A DNA stretch of 64,000 nucleotides. It comes from Crocodylus rhombifer. Its lineage: Eukaryota; Chordata; Crocodylia; Crocodylidae. This document shows positions 58,694 through 64,000 of this stretch, piece by piece (positions within the stretch are counted from its first letter, which is position 1; each line of letters begins with the position of its first letter). The notes under the pieces are model-generated. The model was not told the origin of the DNA, made no database searches, and worked only from the letters and a program-made list of their open reading frames with translations. The stretch lies in assembly GCA_038503035.1 (NCBI GenBank), contig JAVSML010025538.1, positions 310,001-374,000 on the forward strand, written 5' to 3'. Position numbers and translations under genes: made by a program.

Positions 58694-59239
58694 CAGCTGT
58701 GTAAAGCTTTGGTCTGTGATTCAATTTGCTCCGGCTGAATCACCAAATCCGAATCAAATAGGGAGAAGACAAAAAACCCTCTGAGCCAATCTGGAGATTC
58801 AGAAGGCAGTCTTTCAAGGGCACAGAAACTGACAAGAGGGAAAGGGCACGGGGGGCGGGAAGGCTGACATCTCTAGTTTGCTAATGACTATGATGTTTTC
58901 CTGAGTCCCCTTCCAATCACAGTGCTCTGGAGGACAGATGTAGAAACAGCATATAAGCCTCTGTCTGCAGGCTTTCTGTGCCTTTTGTGAGCTGTATTTG
59001 CCTAAGCAACAGCATCTGAAAGGTACTGGACTGGCTTGGCTTCCTACCTAGTCAGTCTCCTGCTACTTTTTATTCTTGGAAAGAATTGGATCTGGTTGGC
59101 TAACTAGAATCCCTCTACTTATCGCTATCCAGTCTATTTCTTTCAATTTATATTTGATGTTGGGGATTTTTTCCCAACACTTTTTAAAAAGAAAGCAGTG
59201 TGATCCATCGTTGTGCAGGTAGCACATACCTTACACACA

Positions 59240-59545
59240 CTTACACACGTACATCATAGAAGAAGCCAGATATTATTACAGCACAGAAGAAGTCAGACAT
59301 TCATAGAAGAAGAGGAAATTATATATAGTTATTAATATTATTAGTTATAGTTGCATACAGAATAAAGACAACGCAGAAGTCAGATTGAGATTCAGATTAA
59401 CACAACACAAAAGTAAGAGAGTCATAGAAGAAGAAGAAGAAGATAAAAAGGAGGAGATATCATTTTAGGGACACACACAACAGTAGACACAACACAGAAG
59501 AAGATGTCAAACACAGTCATACATAAAGAAGAAGAAGACATGTAT
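59240..59545 (+). repeat. Degenerate A-rich subterminal repeat (ACA-CACAGAAGAAG units)
   Basis: Repeats of ACAGCACAGAAGAAGTCAGA, ACAACGCAGAAGTCAGATTG and ACAACACAGAAGAAGATGTC, each followed by a CATAGAAGAAGAAG-like stretch. About three irregular units of 90-110 bp between the left end of the hAT element and its gene. Confidence 0.65.
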
Positions 59546-59598
59546 TATTAGTTAGTTACACAAACTAACACACATTTTCCAGAACAGGAACGATTAAT

Positions 59599-62060
59599 AT
59601 GAAGTGTACTGGAAAGGCAGGTACCAGGTCTTCTGGCAGGGGAGGGAGAGGGCTAGAGGGGGTAGGGGGAGAGCTAGAGATGCAAGTTCACCCCCGCCCA
59701 ACATCCTCTTTCCTGGCAACCATGAGTCTGCTGCTAATGGAAGCAAGGAGGTGGGAGCAGTACATGTCCCTGCACCTGCACCACCTCCCCTAACTCCAGA
59801 AATAGGCACTAGCAGCAGAATGACAATCCTTCACCACAATTTAATCTCCCACCATGAGCTTTCCACTGCCAGAGGAGGAGCTGGATATGGAACCGGGGGA
59901 CCTTAGCACCCTATCTAAAAGAAATTCTGGGGACAGAGGGGGAATCTGAGTTGTGCTCTACACCCTTCAAAGTTCCTCTAGACCAGGTCTTCTTGTCAGG
60001 AAGGCACCTCAGAGGAGGTTGTGGAAGCAAGTAACTCAGCTGAGTTACCTCCTCCTGTTGTTGTGCCTCTGCCTGCTGAGGAGGGAGATAAGGCAGGATC
60101 CCCACCCTCAACTCAGAGGCGTAGTGTGGGATCATTTTGAGGTTGTAGATGATACCAAGTATTCTATCTGCCACACTGTGGAAGGCAGATCAGCTGGGGC
60201 AAGGAGGTGAAACACTTCATCACCACGGCGTTGCTGCTGCATCTGAGAAAGCAGCACCCTCTTGCCCTTCTTCCTCCTCAGCCTAGCACTAGTGGGAGCA
60301 TGCCCAAAGTGAAGTCTCCCACTCACTCTAAAGCCCCATCTCCCCAAAGCAGAGGCAGACCACCCTGGAGCAGTGAGGAAAAGTCACAGACAAAGGGTGG
60401 CATGCTGCAAGGGTGAGCGAGGTCACCCAGAGCACTGGGGAGATGCTTGCTCTGATGGCCAGCCCTTCTCTTTAGTTGAGAAACCAGGGTTCAGGTGGCT
60501 CATGGTGCTCATGGCCCCATCCTACCAAGTGCCCACATGCACCACCTTTAGCAGGATGGTGTTACCCTCCCTGTATGAGGTATTCAGGGAGTACTTGAGG
60601 GAGGACCTGCACAACGCAGGGCCGCAGGTAACCTTGCACTTCACCTCTGACATCTGGAGCAGCCAGGGTGGAGATCACACCTACCTCTCCCTCACAGGGC
60701 ACTGGTGTGATCAGTTAGGCCGTTGGTGGGCTATCCTTCAAGCTGAGGTGATGGATGAGTCCCCCACAGCAAGGGAGATCACAGTAGCCATGAACATCAT
60801 GTTGCAGGGGTGGCTCATTGGGCAGGGCAAGCCCACCCGCAAGATCATGGTCACCAACAATGGGGCCAGTATGGTCAAAGCCGTCCATGATGCCAACTTT
60901 GTTGGCATCTGCTGTGTGACACACATGCTGCACCTCATAGCCAGAGATGCCTTGGAGGGGGACAGGTCTGCCAGTGATGGCACCCTCACTACCACTCAGC
61001 TGATTTCAGAATGCAGGAAGGTGGCAGGCTACTTCTACCGCAGCATCAAGGAGGGCAAGATGCTGTGGGAGAAACAGGCAGAGCTGAGCATCCCACAGCA
61101 CAAAATCATGCAGGATGTGAAAACTCAGTGGAACGCCACATACCTGATGCTGGAAAGGCTGGTGGAACAACAGAAGGCCATTCATGAGACGGTCTTGTTC
61201 AGGGAGATGGGAATCAGTGGTCCCCTTAACAGAACTGAGTAGGATATCCCAGATTTTGGTGGTCCTCAAGCCCTTCCTCAAGGCCACCAGGACCCTCAGC
61301 ACTGGTGATGCCCTCCTTAGCCAGGTGATCCCCATAGTGAAGGAACTTGAGAACCAAATGGAAAAGTTCCAGGGGATCAATGTTCCTGGCCAGGGCAATC
61401 CATTGTCACCAGACGTGTGGGCAATCCACTGTCACCAGACGTGCAGGCAATCCGTTGTCACCAGACATGGTGAGGCAGCTGAAGGAAGGTATTAGGAGAT
61501 GGCTGGATCCCTTGTGGTCCAGTATGGTCCACATGCTGGCAGGCATGTGCGACCTGAGGGTGAAGGGGAGCAGGTGCACTGGCAACACCAAAACCCTTAA
61601 TCACTGGATGCAGGTGCTGGTCAACAAAGTCAGGGAGGCAGAAGGGCAGAGGTGAAGGTATGTGGAAGAGGAGGATCCACTTTCCTGTGCCAGCACTCCC
61701 AGCACCAGGTCCAGACAGTCTCCTCCACATCACTGCCAATGTGGCCAAGGGCATGGCTTGAATGTTGAGGTCCAGACGCACCAGACCCCAGCCTTGGGCA
61801 AATAGCACTGAAGCTTTGATGGCTACCTATCTCGCTGAGGAGGTGGAGCTGCTGAACTGTGACTCCTTGGCTTACTGGGCAAGCTGCAGCCAGATGTGGC
61901 AGGATCTGGTCAGTTACCTGGGAACACCTGTCGTGTCCACCAAACAGTGTTCCAAGTGAGAGGGTGTTCAGCATTGCTGGGGATGTTGTGATACCTGCTT
62001 GGATCCTGGTTTGGTAGAGCAGCTGGTATTCCTGAAGGTGGGGCTATGGGGAAGCAGGAG
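59599..62060 (+). pseudogene. hAT transposase with BED zinc finger, many frameshifts
   Basis: hAT transposases cut and rejoin element ends in the nucleus. Order here: an N-terminal stretch from the ATG at 59599; a BED finger at about 60125-60260 (VWDHFEVVDDTKYSICHT, frame change near 60200, then KHFITTALLLHLRKQHP) in which the second Cys of C-x2-C reads Val; the RNase H-like domain in the frame 60373-61242 with FSLVEKPGFRWLM (32-44), TSDIWSS (first catalytic Asp, residue 93), TNNGASMVKAV (161-171; the family's T-D-N-G second Asp is Asn 162), CVTHMLHL (C181, H184) and QDVKTQWNATYLMLERL (247-263). After TAG at 61240 the protein continues in another frame (ILVVLKPFLKATRTLS), is broken by a 26-bp repeat, resumes as LDPLWSSMVHMLAG and DLRVKGSRCTG, and ends with MATYLAEEVELLNCD, LAYWASCSQMW, LGTPVVS, ERVFSIAGDVV and LDPGLVEQLVFLKV. 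That is the full hAT C-terminal dimerisation region. Resembles ZBED1/4-like transposases; gene clearly dead. Confidence 0.9.
61394..61470 (+). repeat. Three-copy 26-bp tandem repeat inside the transposase gene
   Basis: Units start at 61394, 61420 and 61446, each GGCAATCC-TTGTCACCAGAC followed by GTGTG or GTGCA. Because 26 is not a multiple of three, the array shifts the reading frame of the transposase; the frame after it (from about 61470) differs from the one before. Confidence 0.95.
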
Positions 62061-62310
62061 CCCCCAGGTCCTGGGCATGACCACTAAAACTGCACTCTGA
62101 CAGAGTTGGGGAGGCCTGGTGGGACTGTTGGTGGAGCAGCAGCCCCAGGAAATGCCAGGACCGAGGATCCCCCTGGTGAAAGGTGGGTAAGAGACACCAT
62201 AACCTCCAGCTACCACATGCATACACACAGTCTTGGCTGAGGAAAGCCTGAGGCTTGCTGGTTGTAGTGGAGTTGTGAGGCTCCTGGTCAGCTTAGCTTA
62301 GCTGCCTGGG

Positions 62311-62790
62311 ATGACAGCTTTTGGGTTAAAAAACCTTTTGTCAGGCTAAGGAAGCACCTGCAGTTGGTGTGTGTGTGCTGTTCCTGGATGGAAGGAACAG
62401 TAAAGAAGCCAGAGTCTGACATGCAATGGAGGCAAGAAAGCCAGTCAGTGAAAGTATAGATGGAGGTGTCAGGGGGTGAGAAAGACAGACTGAGGTAGGG
62501 GGGAAGGGGGATGTAGCGGCGCAGGTAAAAGTGGAGAGGTATCTGGGGAGTCAGATGTCCAGCAGGTTGTACTGTGTCATAACTCTAATGTTTACAGTGA
62601 GTCCATGAGTTTCTGTACCTAGGAGGCTGATGAGGTGAAGTTCATAGGGCCAGCTGTGAAAAGTGGTTTGTAAATTCTCTCTCAGGATCAGGCCTGAGAG
62701 CCTGGAGACAGAGCGGTTTTTTTTGTGAGGAATGTGCCCCCACAGGTAGTTGGGTATTCTTGTCTTTCATAGTTTCTTGTGTGCCGTTTG
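62311..62790 (-). mobile_element. PLE fragment, minus strand, inserted in the hAT 3' region
   Basis: On the minus strand: a GIY-YIG C-terminal stretch (DKNTQLP-like codons, FSQKKPLCLQALRPDPER) that aligns with RNTQLPGSTFLTRKPLSLQ of the PLE at 22385, then noncoding sequence (GACATCTGACTCCCCAGATA, CTCTCCACTTTTACC) and the tail start CATCCAGGAACAGCA, CAACTGCAGGTGC, CTTAGCCTGACAAAAGG, TTTTTTAACCCAAAAGCTG, stopping at 62311. The last 70 bp or so of the tail (AACTATTTAAGTTGGTC and on) are missing. The second copy of the coding stretch confirms the reading of the first. Confidence 0.75.
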
Positions 62791-63092
62791 TGGGGGTACT
62801 GGAGATTGTTGTCAGGTTTTGTGTTTTGAGCTGTAGGAAGTTGACTTCAGTTCTGGTGATGATGTTAGGTTAGCAAGGTTCAGTGTTTGTTTGAATTTAC
62901 AAACTGCTTTTCAATTGAATTTACAAACCAGTTTGGCTGTCTGATGCTGCTGGCGCTACTGTGCTGCTCACTAATTTATTACTTATTGTTATTTAAAGTG
63001 GTGGACCGGACTGTGGCTGTGGGGGAGGAGGAGACTTCATTGGGGCACACTACCATGTCGCATAGAGGCCCCAGCACCAGTGAGGGCAGACC

Positions 63093-63530
63093 TTAACACA
63101 CAGTATCACACACATCGCCAGTTCTCCTTGTCAGCAGCCTGAGGTGCAGTTCCCCAGAAACCCCTGCACCTATCTTCTTGAAAGCTGGCAGGCTTCATGG
63201 GCTGATCAGGGCCTAGCACACCTGCAGTTTTCACTCCACTGTGCCTTAACACATACATGTGATGTGGGTTTTACTTGTCAGTAGCTTGAGGTGAAGTTTC
63301 CCAGAAACCCCTGCATATATCTCCTTGAAAGCTGGCAGATATCATGCCCTCAGAAGGGGCTGCCAACTCTGCTGTTTTCATCCAAATCTGCCTTAACACA
63401 CACAACATGAGTTTTTCTTTCAAACTTTGAGGTGATGTATCCCAGAAACCCCTGCACCTATCTTCTTGACATCTGGCAAGATTCATGCCCCCAGAAGGGG
63501 CTACCACTCTTGTGTGTTTTATCTGAAGAA
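63093..63530 (+). repeat. Three-unit tandem array (about 145 bp) near the right end of the hAT element
   Basis: Each unit holds TTAACACA, TTGTCAG-AGC-TGAGGTG, CCCAGAAACCCCTGCA, TATCT-CTTGAAAGCTGGCA and a CAT-GC-CAGAAGGGGCT block. Units run about 63093-63244, 63245-63391 and 63392-63530. Subterminal arrays of this kind are often bound by transposase in hAT elements; that role here is inferred. Confidence 0.85.
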
Positions 63531-63740
63531 GCCAGAAAATGACAAAGTTATAACTATTTCAGTGATTCCCTATTATAGTCTATGGCTGAATCTCCAAATC
63601 TCTCTGAATCGGTGCCAAATCTTCGAAAGCCGATTTGGCTAAATCATTTCAGGACAGTGATCTGAATCAAATCACTATCCTCTGAATTGGCCGAATCCAA
63701 ATCAAATGCTTCCCTGTTCACACCGACCTACTGCCTACAA

Positions 63741-64000
63741 CACTCAGTGAGAGGCTCTCCGTGCATGCATCCAGTGTGCTTTGTAGGCTCTCCTGGCTGT
63801 CTGGCAACTACTGACACTAGGTGAGGGCAAAGTTCAAGGTTAATTAGCTGGGTACCCCAGGGGACCATGACCCTCATCTCTACAATACCTGCTCCTTCCT
63901 TCCCTTCCTCCCAGCTGATGGGCTTTCAGACAGGACACTCAGAGTGTGTCTTCTGTATTTCAAGCCCATCAGGTTCCCCGCCAGCAGCCCCTCTGGCAGC
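63741..64000. other. Right edge, nothing recognised
   Basis: Sequence after the putative hAT target duplication. No reading frame or repeat motif that I can name. Confidence 0.5.

Larger units (their letters stand above)
58694..63732 (+). mobile_element. Near full-length hAT transposon (BED-finger type), inactive
   Basis: The coding relic (59599-62060) is a BED-finger hAT transposase. Both flanks have the same unusual composition of GAATC/AAATCCGAATC motifs in opposite orientation: CACCAAATCCGAATCAAAT at about 58741 and GGCCGAATCCAAATCAAAT at about 63689, the latter preceded by a GATTTGG-rich stretch. CAGCTGTGTAAAGC at 58694 fits a hAT left end. Flanking octamers GCCTATTA (58686-58693) and GCCTACAA (63733-63740) agree at 6 of 8. 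Ends are tentative because the inverted repeats are diverged. Subterminal repeats flank the gene on both sides, and a PLE piece sits in the right half. Confidence 0.6.

Noticed and set aside
61394..61470. CRISPR-like repeat
   Set aside because: Units are directly tandem without spacers, inside a transposase gene of a vertebrate.

Overview
This is vertebrate nuclear DNA, most likely from a reptile; a crocodilian is my first guess and a turtle the alternative. The guess rests on the repeat mix: many CR1 LINEs with the octamer-like ATTCTATG 3' end, MIR/L2-type relics, a GIY-YIG Penelope-like element (PLE), BED-finger hAT elements and several MITE families. There is no bacterial, phage or organellar signal. 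I find no intact host gene, no tRNA or rRNA gene and no CRISPR array. Nearly every recognisable coding stretch is a decayed transposable element; the rest is AT-rich sequence that looks intergenic or intronic.

Layout. 1-983 is the 3' part of a CR1 with a long open ORF2 end. 2946-3990 is a relic encoding a Myb/SANT-like DNA-binding domain of the kind linked to PIF/Harbinger transposons. 6.4-13.3 kb holds an L2-like tail, a hAT MITE with recognisable target duplications, two fold-back MITEs of one family and a possible LTR. 17.0-18.9 kb is a GC-rich repeat block with an internal 64-70 bp tandem array; part of it matches the 3' region of the hAT element at the far end. 22.4-23.8 kb is a PLE with a reverse-transcriptase N-terminal part and a GIY-YIG endonuclease but no RT catalytic core. 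24-36 kb is mostly AT-rich with MIR/SINE pieces, CR1 tails, a TA-flanked MITE and a short PLE-tail element. 37.6-42.7 kb is a nested CR1 complex: an old CR1 split by a younger CR1 (38163-39992), a GC-rich block and a CR1 tail, and interrupted again by a hAT MITE. 46.9-51.0 kb carries an inverted pair of PLE tails, a TA-flanked MITE, two more CR1 pieces and minisatellites. 55.2-57.8 kb carries hAT MITEs, a PLE-tail fold-back and a Tc1/mariner element with about 145-bp inverted repeats and a transposase relic. 58.7-63.7 kb is a near full-length but dead hAT element with BED finger and transposase, containing a PLE fragment and a subterminal tandem array.

No pathway links these parts; what they record is the order of insertions. 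The most interesting items are the mariner-type relic with an apparent 41-residue catalytic spacing, the internally deleted GIY-YIG PLE and its inverted-tail derivatives, the hAT element with its TDNG-to-TNNG change and internal 26-bp repeat, and the Harbinger-type Myb frame broken by a single stop. All boundaries were read by eye and are approximate unless target duplications are named.
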